A DNA stretch of 64,000 bases. Origin: Hyunsoonleella ulvae (GTDB lineage: Bacteria; Bacteroidota; Bacteroidia; Flavobacteriales; Flavobacteriaceae). Made by a program: the position numbers and the translations under genes. Numbering within the stretch: the first letter of the stretch is position 1; each line of letters begins with the position of its first letter. Positions 8,954-17,025 of this stretch are shown piece after piece. Under the pieces are notes generated by a model. It was not told the origin of the DNA, did no database searches, and saw only the letters and a list, made by a program, of their open reading frames with translations. The stretch spans positions 248,001 through 312,000 of the forward strand of contig NZ_JAEPJQ010000001.1 of NCBI RefSeq assembly GCF_016827605.1, read 5' to 3'.

Positions 8954-9442
8954 TTAATCTTTTCTATACCAACAGTTTTTCTCTCTATCGTCTTCATTAA
9001 TTGCAAAAGCACAATCTAACCAAAGGTCAAACATTAAATTTGAAATACATGAATCAAAACGTGATACGGAATCCCCATCTTCTCCATTTAGTTCTCCTAT
9101 ACAATCAATAATACCTTCCCAATGCTCTTCTTCTGTAACCTTAACCTCATGTATGGATTCAAAATTTTGAGCCCCAAGAACAAACCTAACTATTTCCTTT
9201 TTGTCATTATATATTACAAACCATTTTAGTTCAATTGACATTCCTGTTTTATCTTTCACGTGTCTCTTTCCTTTTAACGTTTTTAGATTTGATAAATCTC
9301 GCTTTAAAATTGTAACATCAGAATAGTTCAAATCATCAAAAAAATTTCTTATTTGATTATTGAATAATTGATTGTTACTCTTGCAGTCAAAAAAGAGTAA
9401 ACATAAAATTAGTAACATGAAGATGTTTTTAAAAGTTTTCAT
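8954..9442 (-). CDS. hypothetical lipoprotein
   Basis: A 162-aa protein that I do not recognise. It has a lipoprotein signal: Lys residues 2 and 5, a hydrophobic core MLLILCLLFF and Cys20 in FFDC. The mature part is charged, with no recognised domain; it has three or four Cys near the C-terminus (about 113, 131, 146 and 156), which might form disulfides. It converges on pnp and is divergent from the HTH gene at 9621, across a 178-nt gap. Coding potential is supported by the signal peptide and length. Confidence 0.65.
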   Translation of the reverse strand: MKTFKNIFMLLILCLLFFDCKSNNQLFNNQIRNFFDDLNYSDVTILKRDLSNLKTLKGKRHVKDKTGMSIELKWFVIYNDKKEIVRFVLGAQNFESIHEVKVTEEEHWEGIIDCIGELNGEDGDSVSRFDSCISNLMFDLWLDCAFAINEDDREKNCWYRKD

Positions 9443-9620
9443 AATATTTTGTTTTATAATTGTATACAGATTTAATTATAAACTGATACACATAGAGTTA
9501 TATATACTCAAACTTAATTAACACTAATCACTTAATTCTAGACCACAATATGGTTATTTCATTTTAATTTTATTAATTTTCACAAAACCAATATTCTTCC
9601 TACTTTATTTTTTTCAAAAA

Positions 9621-10619
9621 ATGCAAAAAGATTTTTTCAAGTCTATAAAAGCGAAGTCACTAAGCAACACCTCATTTGTAGAAGAAATAGCCTCTATTTT
9701 AGATATAGGTTATGATGCTGCATATAGACGTATTAATCTAAAAACTAGCCTATCATTAAAAGAAAGTGTAATTTTGGCTAAACACTATAAAATTTCACTT
9801 AATAAGTTATTTGAAGTTGGTAATACAAATACCATTCTAACAGAATTGCCTCCAGAACCAAAAAATGAAGAGTCACTTGAAATGTGGTTTAAAGTTTCTC
9901 TCCAAAATCTACAGCTGTTAACAAAAGTAAAATCAGCAGAATTTATCTGGTCAGGTAAAGACATTTCGTTATTTCACACACTTACAGACAGCTATTTAAC
10001 ACGTTATAAAATGTATGTATGGCTTAAAGATTTAAATGAGGAGATGGCTCATAGTAAAATTACTTTTGATGATTGGATAGAAACCATTCCTAAATCACTT
10101 TTAGATAGCGCTTTTGCTTTAGGTAATGTGTATAAAAACATAAACATCACAGAATTATGGAACGATAACACAATTACAGGGACACTGCAACAATTATTGT
10201 ATTACTTTGAAGCTGGTTTGGTTTCAAAGGAAATAGCACTTAATATTTGTGATGATGTTGATGAAGTTATTAAACATACAGAAAAACAAACTATTAATCA
10301 AAGTATTTCTGGTAGTAAAAACAAAAACTTCTTTAGGCTATACAAATGTGATTTACATATGCTTACAAATTGCTTGATGGTAGTCACATCTTTTCAAAAA
10401 GTGTTTTTTGTTCCTTTTACTGTACTTACTTATTTTAAAATAGAGCACAAAGAAACTTGTGATTTAATGTTTGATTTTCTAAAAAAACAAATGTCAAATT
10501 CTAAATTGTTAGCCAATGCTGGAGAAAAAGACCGTACGCTCTTCTTCAATAGGATACATTCAAAAATTGATATTGTAAGACAAAGAATAATAAGAGAAGA
10601 TGCTATGACTTTTCTTTAG
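9621..10619 (+). CDS. HTH-domain protein, possible transcriptional regulator
   Basis: The N-terminal ~70 residues look like an XRE-like helix-turn-helix: a helix at SFVEEIASILDI, a turn, YDAAYRRIN as recognition helix, then SLKESVILAKHYKISLNKLFEV. Residues 90-332 are helical with no catalytic motif I can name and no membrane segment. Such HTH plus long helical C-terminus proteins are common in Flavobacteriia, and their targets are usually unknown. It is a single gene, divergent from the lipoprotein gene at 8954-9442. The start at ATG 9621 is the only good one. Role as a DNA-binding regulator is inferred. Confidence 0.6.
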   Translation: MQKDFFKSIKAKSLSNTSFVEEIASILDIGYDAAYRRINLKTSLSLKESVILAKHYKISLNKLFEVGNTNTILTELPPEPKNEESLEMWFKVSLQNLQLLTKVKSAEFIWSGKDISLFHTLTDSYLTRYKMYVWLKDLNEEMAHSKITFDDWIETIPKSLLDSAFALGNVYKNINITELWNDNTITGTLQQLLYYFEAGLVSKEIALNICDDVDEVIKHTEKQTINQSISGSKNKNFFRLYKCDLHMLTNCLMVVTSFQKVFFVPFTVLTYFKIEHKETCDLMFDFLKKQMSNSKLLANAGEKDRTLFFNRIHSKIDIVRQRIIREDAMTFL

Positions 10620-10647
10620 GCTTTGGATTCATAATTTTCTTTAAAAT

Positions 10648-10710
10648 TTAGTTAACCCTCTTAAAAACTTGACTTTTTCAAATCAAGCTTGATATTACTT
10701 GCTTGATATT
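10648..10710 (+). promoter_or_regulatory. duplicated leader of the first 124-aa gene
   Basis: The segment 10648-10679 (TTTAGTTAA, then TTAAAAACTTGACTTTTTC) recurs with one small indel upstream of the paralogous gene, at 12549-12582. Just downstream here, GCTTGATATT occurs twice, at 10687-10696 and 10701-10710, with a 14-bp period. TTGACT with a TGATAT about 16 nt on could act as promoter elements, but this is not the usual TAnnTTTG type. Confidence 0.4.
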
Positions 10711-10727
10711 TAAACAAAGAAAAACAA

Positions 10728-11102
10728 ATGATTTACGCCTACAAGGAAAAATACTCTGACGTTATAGAGGAATCTATTAATTATTTAGAAAACCGTGGCT
10801 TTGAAAATTTAAAAGCTAATATTGATGCTTACGAAAGCCCTAAATCTTACACTAAAAAAGGAAGCGATATAACTATAACACCAGATATTGTTGCTGTAAA
10901 AGAAGGCAAAAAGTATTTTTTTTATATAAGTTCAAAATCCGAAAAACCCAGATTACTAAAATCTAAATGGCTACTTTTAAATACTTTGTTCAATTTAAAA
11001 TCAGCTAGATTTAAATTAATTACTACTAGAGGTCATATACAATTCTCTAAGCATATGATAGAAGATTTGAATTTAACAAACAAAAACTTAATAAAAATTT
11101 AA
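10728..11102 (+). CDS. uncharacterised 124-aa protein, paralogue 1
   Basis: Protein of unknown function, about 82% identical over its whole length (I count about 22 differences, no gaps) to the protein at 12633-13007. The central part, TPDIVA followed by a strand YFFxIS and a basic stretch KSEKPRLLKSKW, resembles the core of PD-(D/E)xK nuclease-fold proteins, but the catalytic triad is not convincing. The Asp66 present in paralogue 2 is Tyr here. There is no signal peptide or membrane segment, so it is probably cytosolic. The leader region is also duplicated. Paralogue 1 may be the diverging copy. Confidence 0.7.
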   Translation: MIYAYKEKYSDVIEESINYLENRGFENLKANIDAYESPKSYTKKGSDITITPDIVAVKEGKKYFFYISSKSEKPRLLKSKWLLLNTLFNLKSARFKLITTRGHIQFSKHMIEDLNLTNKNLIKI

Positions 11103-11140
11103 TCTTACTGGTAGCATTATTATGTTAATATGGCCTAAAC

Positions 11141-12064
11141 CTAATACTTATCTAACCAGTTAAAATGTTTCTCGATAAGTGAATTTTTATTTTCGTTAAT
11201 ATGCTTGATTAGACTCTTTGCTATGGTAGACATATTTTTAGAACTCAACCAAATTAAATTCCAATTGGTTACAATAGGTAATCCTTTTACTGGTATAATT
11301 TGTAAATCGCCGTAGGTAATCGCATTTTTAATCCCAATTAAAGGCATAATTGAAAAACCCAAACCTGAAATTACAGCTTGTTTAAGAGCTTCATTAGACA
11401 TTAATTCCATTTTTTTATATGTTGGAATTTTCTTAGATTCTATAAATTTTTCCATTGCCAAACGTGTAGCAGAGCCTTGTTCCCTGAAAATTAACGGCAG
11501 TTTTTGAAACTCAGCCTTAGATAAGTATTCCCCTTTTAATTGGTAATCTTTTCCACCTACCATGTATAATTGATTTGGCATAAGCTCTATTCTATTTATC
11601 TTTAGCTTTTTGGGAATGGTTGAAACCATGGCAAAATCCACTTCATTATTCTCTAAAGCTTTAATAACTGATGCTTTATTTGTAACATTCATAACCAAAT
11701 CTATACCTCTATTTTCATTAATAAAATCTGAAAGAAAATAAGGCATTACATATTTTGCCGTCGACACTATGGCTATCTTTAATTTACCTGCCAATTCGCC
11801 TTGATAAGAAAGTGCCTTGTAATCTATCGCCTTTACTTCTTCCATAATTTTTGAAGCAGCATCAGCAACTTCCTGACCAAATTCTGTAATATAAATACGC
11901 CTCCCCACAACTTCAAATAATGGAATTTTAAATTGTTCTTGAAACTTTTTTAGCTGTATAGAAACTGCAGGTTGAGTAAGATACAAAGCTTCAGAAGCCT
12001 TGGTAACACTTTGCAATTCGGCTATTTTTAAAAAAACTTCCAATTGATGTAAAGTATAATTCAT
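11141..12064 (-). CDS. LysR-family transcriptional regulator
   Basis: Typical LTTR of 307 aa: an N-terminal winged HTH (LHQLEVFLKIAELQSVTKASEALYLTQPAVSIQLKKFQ, residues 5-43) and a C-terminal periplasmic-binding-like effector domain from about 90 (KLKIAIVSTAKYVMPYFLSDF). The effector domain resembles the CbbR/RbcR-type branch, but the ligand cannot be read from sequence. It is divergent from a 67-aa membrane protein gene 82 nt away, the usual arrangement for an LTTR and its target, and it sits between the two 124-aa paralogues. An effect on rpoD or those paralogues is not shown. Confidence 0.9.
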   Translation of the reverse strand: MNYTLHQLEVFLKIAELQSVTKASEALYLTQPAVSIQLKKFQEQFKIPLFEVVGRRIYITEFGQEVADAASKIMEEVKAIDYKALSYQGELAGKLKIAIVSTAKYVMPYFLSDFINENRGIDLVMNVTNKASVIKALENNEVDFAMVSTIPKKLKINRIELMPNQLYMVGGKDYQLKGEYLSKAEFQKLPLIFREQGSATRLAMEKFIESKKIPTYKKMELMSNEALKQAVISGLGFSIMPLIGIKNAITYGDLQIIPVKGLPIVTNWNLIWLSSKNMSTIAKSLIKHINENKNSLIEKHFNWLDKY

Positions 12065-12146
12065 AATAATCGTTTATATATTTCATAATAAATATAAATA
12101 AAATTATATGAAATATTTATAAGAAATTTGTAAAAAATTAAAAAAG

Positions 12147-12350
12147 ATGAAAGAAAAAATTTTACACAGTATTAAAAGAGTAAAACAAAAAGGAATCTCA
12201 ATTAGAATGCTTGTATTTTCAACCCTTTATTTGTTTTGTATTATGCTATCATTAAAAAGCGACCTGCTTTTTTTCAAGGAGATTCTAGCATGTGGTTTTA
12301 TTATTTATCTCTTACTCTTAAATGTTAAGATTCAAAACTCAAGCAAATAA
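12147..12350 (+). CDS. small membrane protein
   Basis: A 67-aa protein with a basic N-terminus (KRVKQKG) and two hydrophobic segments, about residues 21-35 and 44-60, so a two-helix inner-membrane protein. I do not recognise a family. It starts 82 nt from the divergent LysR gene, so it may be that regulator's target. Larger genes (transporters) often occupy this place beside LTTRs, so a decayed or replaced partner is possible. Short length keeps confidence moderate. Confidence 0.5.
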   Translation: MKEKILHSIKRVKQKGISIRMLVFSTLYLFCIMLSLKSDLLFFKEILACGFIIYLLLLNVKIQNSSK

Positions 12351-12548
12351 ATATACTGTCATAAGAATTGCACTATTTGTTATTCTATAAATACTTGTAT
12401 TAAACCCAGTACTAATGACTATACATTAGAAAAAGACAGAATATTATTTAATGAAACTCAAGTTAAATTTGGTCTAGTTTGACAGCGGGTTACAAGGTAA
12501 GATTCCTTAGCCTATTGTTATTTTTTTAAAAGTGCTTTACTATCTGGA
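12351..12548. other. intergenic region, no gene seen
   Basis: AT-rich gap between the small membrane protein and the second 124-aa gene. No open frame, RNA or strong hairpin is visible; its right end merges into the duplicated leader at 12549. Confidence 0.4.
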
Positions 12549-12602
12549 TTTAGTTAAAACTTGTTAAAAACTTGACTTTTTCGTTTTTACCTGTATATTA
12601 AT
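12549..12602 (+). promoter_or_regulatory. duplicated leader of the second 124-aa gene
   Basis: 12549-12582 repeats the block found at 10648-10679 (TTTAGTTAA and TTAAAAACTTGACTTTTTC). TTGACT at 12573-12578 and TATATT at about 12595-12600 are spaced by 16 nt, which looks like a sigma-70-style promoter. The GCTTGATATT repeats of the first copy are missing here. Confidence 0.4.
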
Positions 12603-12632
12603 AGCTTAATCTAAAAGTAAATACCAAGACAA

Positions 12633-13007
12633 ATGATTTACGCTGATAAAGAAAAATACTCAGACATCTTAGAAGAATCCATTAACTATCTTGAAAACCG
12701 TGGTTTTGAAAATTTAAAAGCAGATATAGATGGCTATGAAAGCCCGAAATCTTACACGAAAAAAGGAAGTAACATCTCAATAACACCAGATATAGTTGCT
12801 AGTAAAGAAGGTAGAAAATACTTTTTTGACATTAGCTTAAAATCAGAAAAACCTAAGCTTTTAAAATCTAAATGGCTATTTTTAAATACTCTAAGCACAT
12901 TAAAATCTGCACGTTTTAAGCTCATTACAACACGAGGGCACATACAATATTCCAAAAACATGCTACAAGACCTTAACCTGAACAACAAAACCCTATTAAA
13001 AATATAA
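12633..13007 (+). CDS. uncharacterised 124-aa protein, paralogue 2
   Basis: Second member of the pair with the gene at 10728-11102. Same length and start (MIYA) and same layout: an N-terminal helical half (EESINYLENRGFENL), then TPDIVASKEGRKYFFDISLKSEKP and a C-terminal LITTRGHIQ segment. D53, D66 and K70 give an arrangement reminiscent of, but not equal to, a PD-(D/E)xK nuclease core, because the position two after D66 is Ser. The gene lies 160 nt upstream of rpoD on the same strand. Function unknown. Confidence 0.72.
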   Translation: MIYADKEKYSDILEESINYLENRGFENLKADIDGYESPKSYTKKGSNISITPDIVASKEGRKYFFDISLKSEKPKLLKSKWLFLNTLSTLKSARFKLITTRGHIQYSKNMLQDLNLNNKTLLKI

Positions 13008-13166
13008 TGCAAAACTATTGAGTTATGGAAGTGACTTTTCAATAACTTTTGTGTCCAAATAACAAAGAGTTAAAAATAATTTAGCTATTTTGTAACAAAA
13101 TGTGATGTTTATACGTATAACTATTGAGTGGTATATTTCACAATTTAAATTACAGGAGAATTTTAG

Positions 13167-14030
13167 ATGAGACAACTTAAAATTACGAAGCAGGTTACTA
13201 ATAGAGAAACTGCTTCGTTAGATAAATATCTACAGGAAATTGGTAAGGTAGACTTGATTACTGCCGATGAAGAAGTTGAATTGGCACAACGTATAAAAGC
13301 TGGTGATCAAGTAGCTTTAGAAAAATTAACTAAGGCTAATTTACGTTTCGTTGTATCTGTAGCAAAACAATATCAAAACCAAGGATTGACTTTACCTGAT
13401 TTAATTAATGAAGGTAATTTAGGTTTAATTAAAGCAGCACAACGTTTTGATGAAACCCGTGGTTTTAAATTTATATCATATGCGGTATGGTGGATACGTC
13501 AATCCATTCTTCAAGCATTAGCTGAACAATCGCGTATTGTACGTTTACCTCTAAATAAAATTGGTTCTATTAATAAAATTAATAAAACATTTGCATTTTT
13601 AGAGCAAAGCCATGAACGCCCACCTTCTGCTGAAGAGATTGCTAAAGAGTTGGATATGACCATTAACGATGTTAAAGAGTCCATGAAAAACTCAGGCCGT
13701 CATGTAAGCATGGATGCACCGTTAGTTGAAGGAGAAGATTCTAACCTATATGATGTATTAAACTCTGGAGAATCGCCAAATCCTGACAAGGAGCTATTAC
13801 ACGAATCTCTACGCACTGAAATTGAGCGTGCATTGGAAACATTAACACCTCGTGAAGCAGATGTGATTCGTTTATATTTTGGTTTAGGAAACCAACACCC
13901 CATGACTCTAGAAGAAATAGGTGAGACTTTCGATTTAACGCGTGAGCGTGTAAGGCAAATTAAAGAAAAAGCTATTCGTAGATTAAAACATACGTCTAGA
14001 AGTAAAATATTAAAAACTTATTTAGGATAG
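13167..14030 (+). CDS. rpoD: primary RNA polymerase sigma factor
   Basis: Housekeeping sigma factor of the short Bacteroidota type (287 aa, no region 1.1). Visible parts are region 1.2 ([18 protein letters not shown]), region 2 with [37 protein letters not shown] and the -10-recognition helix [15 protein letters not shown], region 3 ([13 protein letters not shown]), and region 4 with the [30 protein letters not shown]. It should recognise the TAnnTTTG boxes found across the window. An AGGAG-like sequence lies 10 nt upstream of the ATG, unusual for this phylum. Own terminator follows. Confidence 0.97.
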   Translation: MRQLKITKQVTNRETASLDKYLQEIGKVDLITADEEVELAQRIKAGDQVALEKLTKANLRFVVSVAKQYQNQGLTLPDLINEGNLGLIKAAQRFDETRGFKFISYAVWWIRQSILQALAEQSRIVRLPLNKIGSINKINKTFAFLEQSHERPPSAEEIAKELDMTINDVKESMKNSGRHVSMDAPLVEGEDSNLYDVLNSGESPNPDKELLHESLRTEIERALETLTPREADVIRLYFGLGNQHPMTLEEIGETFDLTRERVRQIKEKAIRRLKHTSRSKILKTYLG

Positions 14031-14104
14031 TAATTACAAACAATTACGACTAAATTACGGTAACAACAGTTACACATAACTGTTCGTTTTTTGATTGATG
14101 AAAG

Positions 14105-14138
14105 AACCCGCGGCTGATTACCGCGGGTTTATTTTTTC
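14105..14138 (+). terminator. rpoD terminator
   Basis: GC-rich perfect stem AACCCGCGG / CCGCGGGTT with a 7-nt loop, then a T-rich tract. Confidence 0.9.
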
Positions 14139-14241
14139 TATTAGTTTTAGAATATAAAAAAATCAAAAAGAGTTTTATATTTACTTAACAGATTTTTTCT
14201 GTTTTTCCATACCAACGACAAACTAAGAAAGAACTAATTTG

Positions 14242-14652
14242 ATGTTAAAAACCATATGCTATGTAAGCAGTTGCTCCATTACTGAGTCCATTGATAGTAT
14301 CAAAAGTATTTACAATAAAGCAAAAGCTAATAATCTTAAACACCATATCAGTGGTATTTTAATATTTCATAAAGGTAATTTTTTACAAATTCTTGAGGGC
14401 AGAGCAGAACAGGTAGATACAACTTTCAATAAAATTAAAAATGATACTAGACATAGCAATATCATAAAAGTCATTAATACAAATATTGAAGAACGTATTT
14501 TCGAAGACTACAATTTTGGCTTTACCGTGGTAAAAACCAGTACTGAATTTAAAGAACTGAACGAATACTTAAACTGGTTAAAAAATGCAGATCACCAATT
14601 AGCAAATAAATTAATAACCATGGTGGAAAACTTTATTAAAACAGTTGGATAA
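14242..14652 (+). CDS. BLUF-domain blue-light sensor protein
   Basis: Stand-alone BLUF domain of 136 aa that should bind FAD and sense blue light. Relative to Synechocystis PixD, the flavin-contacting residues are present: Tyr7 (PixD Tyr8), Asn31 (Asn32) in NNLKHHISGIL, and Gln49 (Gln50) in FLQILEG. The semi-conserved W-S-M segment before the last strand reads Tyr90-Asn-Phe92, so both Trp and Met are replaced. There is no attached output domain, so it must signal through a partner. An ATG at 14242 is preferred over the TTG one codon before. Neighbours rpoD and rpe give no clear partner. Confidence 0.88.
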   Translation: MLKTICYVSSCSITESIDSIKSIYNKAKANNLKHHISGILIFHKGNFLQILEGRAEQVDTTFNKIKNDTRHSNIIKVINTNIEERIFEDYNFGFTVVKTSTEFKELNEYLNWLKNADHQLANKLITMVENFIKTVG

Positions 14653-14669
14653 CACTAGTATTAAAAACT

Positions 14670-14677
14670 TACTTTTG
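14670..14677 (+). promoter_or_regulatory. -7 box of rpe promoter
   Basis: TACTTTTG fits TAnnTTTG and lies 16 nt upstream of the rpe ATG, implying a very short leader. It lies after the BLUF stop, so rpe may be transcribed independently. Confidence 0.5.
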
Positions 14678-14693
14678 CACAAAATCGTTATTT

Positions 14694-15356
14694 ATGAAGT
14701 CTAAGTTAATAGCCCCATCTATGTTGGCTGCCGATTTTGGCAATCTACAGAGAGACACTGAAATGGTTAATAACAGCGAAGCAGATTGGTTTCACATAGA
14801 TGTAATGGATGGGCACTTTGTCCCTAATATTTCTTACGGGATGCCTGTAATTCAAGCTATAAAAAAGCATGCTACCAAACCTTTAGATGTTCATTTAATG
14901 ATTGAAAAGCCAGAGCGCTACATTGAGGAGTTTGCTAAAGTAGGTGCAGATATTATTACGGTACATTATGAATCTACTGTGCATCTTCACAGAACACTTA
15001 CGCAAATAAAATCAGCTGGATGTAAAGCAGGTGTAGTTCTAAACTTAACAACACCAGTATCTGTTTTAGAAGATATTTTGCCAGAATGTTACATGGTATT
15101 ATTAATGTCTATAAACCCGGGGTTTGGAGGTCAAAAATTTGAGAACATGACTTACAATCGTGTTAAAAAGCTCAGAAAAATGATTGACGAACAAGGTTTA
15201 GAGACCCGCATTGAAATTGATGGTGGTGTAACCGACAAAAATATAAGACAATTGGTTGATGCCGGGGCAGATGTTTTTGTGGCCGGAAGCCATGTATTTA
15301 AAAGTAGTAATCAAACTGAAACTATAAAAAACTTAAAACACATCGCTAATTCTTAA
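14694..15356 (+). CDS. rpe: ribulose-phosphate 3-epimerase
   Basis: Pentose-phosphate enzyme interconverting ribulose-5-phosphate and xylulose-5-phosphate in the cytosol. A TIM barrel of 220 aa with all signature parts: APSMLAADFGNL, WFHIDVMDGHFVPNIS, LDVHLMIEKPERYI, MSINPGFGGQKF and IEIDGGVTDKNI, then AGADVFVAGSHVF. It links functionally to the gluconate operon at 17-23.7 kb and the xylose operon at 42-46.6 kb, which both feed the pentose pathway. Its stop shares the palindrome TTAA with the stop of the convergent CBS gene. Confidence 0.97.
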   Translation: MKSKLIAPSMLAADFGNLQRDTEMVNNSEADWFHIDVMDGHFVPNISYGMPVIQAIKKHATKPLDVHLMIEKPERYIEEFAKVGADIITVHYESTVHLHRTLTQIKSAGCKAGVVLNLTTPVSVLEDILPECYMVLLMSINPGFGGQKFENMTYNRVKKLRKMIDEQGLETRIEIDGGVTDKNIRQLVDAGADVFVAGSHVFKSSNQTETIKNLKHIANS

Positions 15357-15781
15357 AACTGTTCTAGCAAATAATTTATTAAATCCGTAGTAGTTATTAT
15401 GCCTACTAACTTATTATTAGTTACTACTGGAAGCGCATGAAACTCTTTTTGCGCAAATATTTCGGCTACCTCTTTTATTGTATTTGATGGAGAGACACAA
15501 ACTATTTTTTTCTTCATTACTTGACCTATGGTAAACATATTATAAACCATTACATCTGCAGCACTATCATTATCATCAGTTACATCAGCAAAACTCAACC
15601 TTAATAAATCGGAATAACTTAGCATACCAATAATAACATTATCCTGTACTACAGGTAAGTGCCTTATATGATGTTGTTTAAATAGCTTTTCAGCTTTTTC
15701 TAGATTATCCTTGCTTTTTAATGTAATAACATGCTCTGTCATTATCATTGAAACTGGTGCTTTTCGTATCATAACATCCAT
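15353..15781 (-). CDS. CBS-domain pair protein
   Basis: A 142-aa protein made only of two CBS motifs, about residues 12-65 and 85-140, each ending in an LPVV...IIG(M/I)(L/I) strand typical of the fold. Such pairs bind adenine nucleotides and act as energy or redox sensors; the ligand and partner here are unknown. It is convergent with rpe with a 4-nt overlap of stops and no terminator between them. No attached enzyme or channel domain. Confidence 0.88.
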   Translation of the reverse strand: MDVMIRKAPVSMIMTEHVITLKSKDNLEKAEKLFKQHHIRHLPVVQDNVIIGMLSYSDLLRLSFADVTDDNDSAADVMVYNMFTIGQVMKKKIVCVSPSNTIKEVAEIFAQKEFHALPVVTNNKLVGIITTTDLINYLLEQF

Positions 15782-15852
15782 ATCTTTAGTTTAGCTATGC
15801 CTAAAATTAAAAACAGAAAGACGAAAAAAGCATGACAAAAGTCATTTAAGCA

Positions 15853-16725
15853 CTAATAACCAGAAAATTTAAAGTTCAACATTTGTTTTACCAGAGCATA
15901 AATACTTGGAAATTGTTGTTTAAATTCAACCGAAGATTCAATAAAAGTTTCTATCAATACTGCCAGTAGCTCAGAATCATTAGTAAAAGCGTAATCTCTC
16001 AGTAACTCTGAATGTTCCAAAGCTTGCTTGAGTTTTACATCCTCATTTAACTTTGTTCTTAGTGCATTAAACGTATCTACAAAAATAATAGAGTTGATAT
16101 CCTCGGCTTTTATGCTATTAAAATGAATAGCATGAGCAAATTCATGAATTCCCAAATTAAGCTTATCATTATCAATCCTATAGCCTTCTAAAAAGTTATC
16201 CCATGACAGCACAAGTGTTTTAAGGCGAGGGTTAAACTCTCCTTTATTTAGTGTCTTGCTAAATCTTGAATAATATTCTGTTGGATAGATTACAATGCGT
16301 TTTACAAACTGAATTAAATAATTTCTAAAACCAAAAGTTAACATTATAGCAGTTGCCGAGACTAACACTTTAACTTCTTCGGTAATTACTAACCCTTTTT
16401 TTCCTTCAAAAATCTTCTTCTTTAAAAACGTTGCAACACGATGTTGGAAAAAACGCTTATTTCTATCATCTAATTTATTATAAAAACTAAATTCGCTTTC
16501 TAATATAAAACGCTGACCTGGCGTTAACTTTCTTTTAAATAGATAAAAATGGATGAAAATAGGACGCTTCGTAAATGAGGCATACAACATCTCTATTCCA
16601 TCTAAAACAGTAGTTATAATTTTTCTAATAAATAAAAACACCAGAAATAATACACCGCATAAAAGTATACCTAGAATTATATTACCAATAAAAGAATAGT
16701 CATCAAATTCGAGTATTAATAACAT
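15853..16725 (-). CDS. MtfA-like zinc peptidase (M90) with membrane anchor
   Basis: Metallopeptidase of the M90/MtfA family. Zinc site HEFAH at residues 194-198 within LGIHEFAHAIHF, with a downstream Glu candidate in NDSELLAVLIETF (about 257-260). E. coli MtfA is a soluble protein of about 265 aa that interacts with the Mlc repressor; this 290-aa version starts with a membrane segment (about residues 13-33), so it is probably anchored with its catalytic domain in the cytosol. Single gene. Substrate unknown. Confidence 0.82.
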   Translation of the reverse strand: MLLILEFDDYSFIGNIILGILLCGVLFLVFLFIRKIITTVLDGIEMLYASFTKRPIFIHFYLFKRKLTPGQRFILESEFSFYNKLDDRNKRFFQHRVATFLKKKIFEGKKGLVITEEVKVLVSATAIMLTFGFRNYLIQFVKRIVIYPTEYYSRFSKTLNKGEFNPRLKTLVLSWDNFLEGYRIDNDKLNLGIHEFAHAIHFNSIKAEDINSIIFVDTFNALRTKLNEDVKLKQALEHSELLRDYAFTNDSELLAVLIETFIESSVEFKQQFPSIYALVKQMLNFKFSGY

Positions 16726-17025
16726 AGTAGGAATTCTAAATAATACAAATATGCAAAGTAAATTTTGGGTTTTTAAATGTTATTTATCAATAGATAATTA
16801 TATACTTAAAGTTCAGCTTCAAAAAGAACAAGCACACTTATAAATTCAAGCATAGTTAATTTAACATGAAGTTTTTTATTTGTGATCCTAAGAGGTAATA
16901 GTTCAAACTTTTGTAAGGATATTTAGAATAATTTTAAAGGCCTATTAATACAATAACATCTAGAGTTCACATAAAAATATCGAACTTGATACTATTAGAA
17001 TTGTAAGAATTAGAAAAATCGATCA
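16726..17025. other. 300-nt intergenic region, no gene seen
   Basis: AT-rich gap between the end of the gluconate operon and the peptidase gene, both on the minus strand. It should hold the end of the gntT message and the peptidase promoter, but I see neither a clear hairpin terminator nor an exact TAnnTTTG box. Confidence 0.35.

Noticed and set aside
10728-13007. Toxin-antitoxin pair
   Set aside because: The two 124-aa genes are paralogues, not a toxin plus antitoxin, and are separated by 1.5 kb including other genes.
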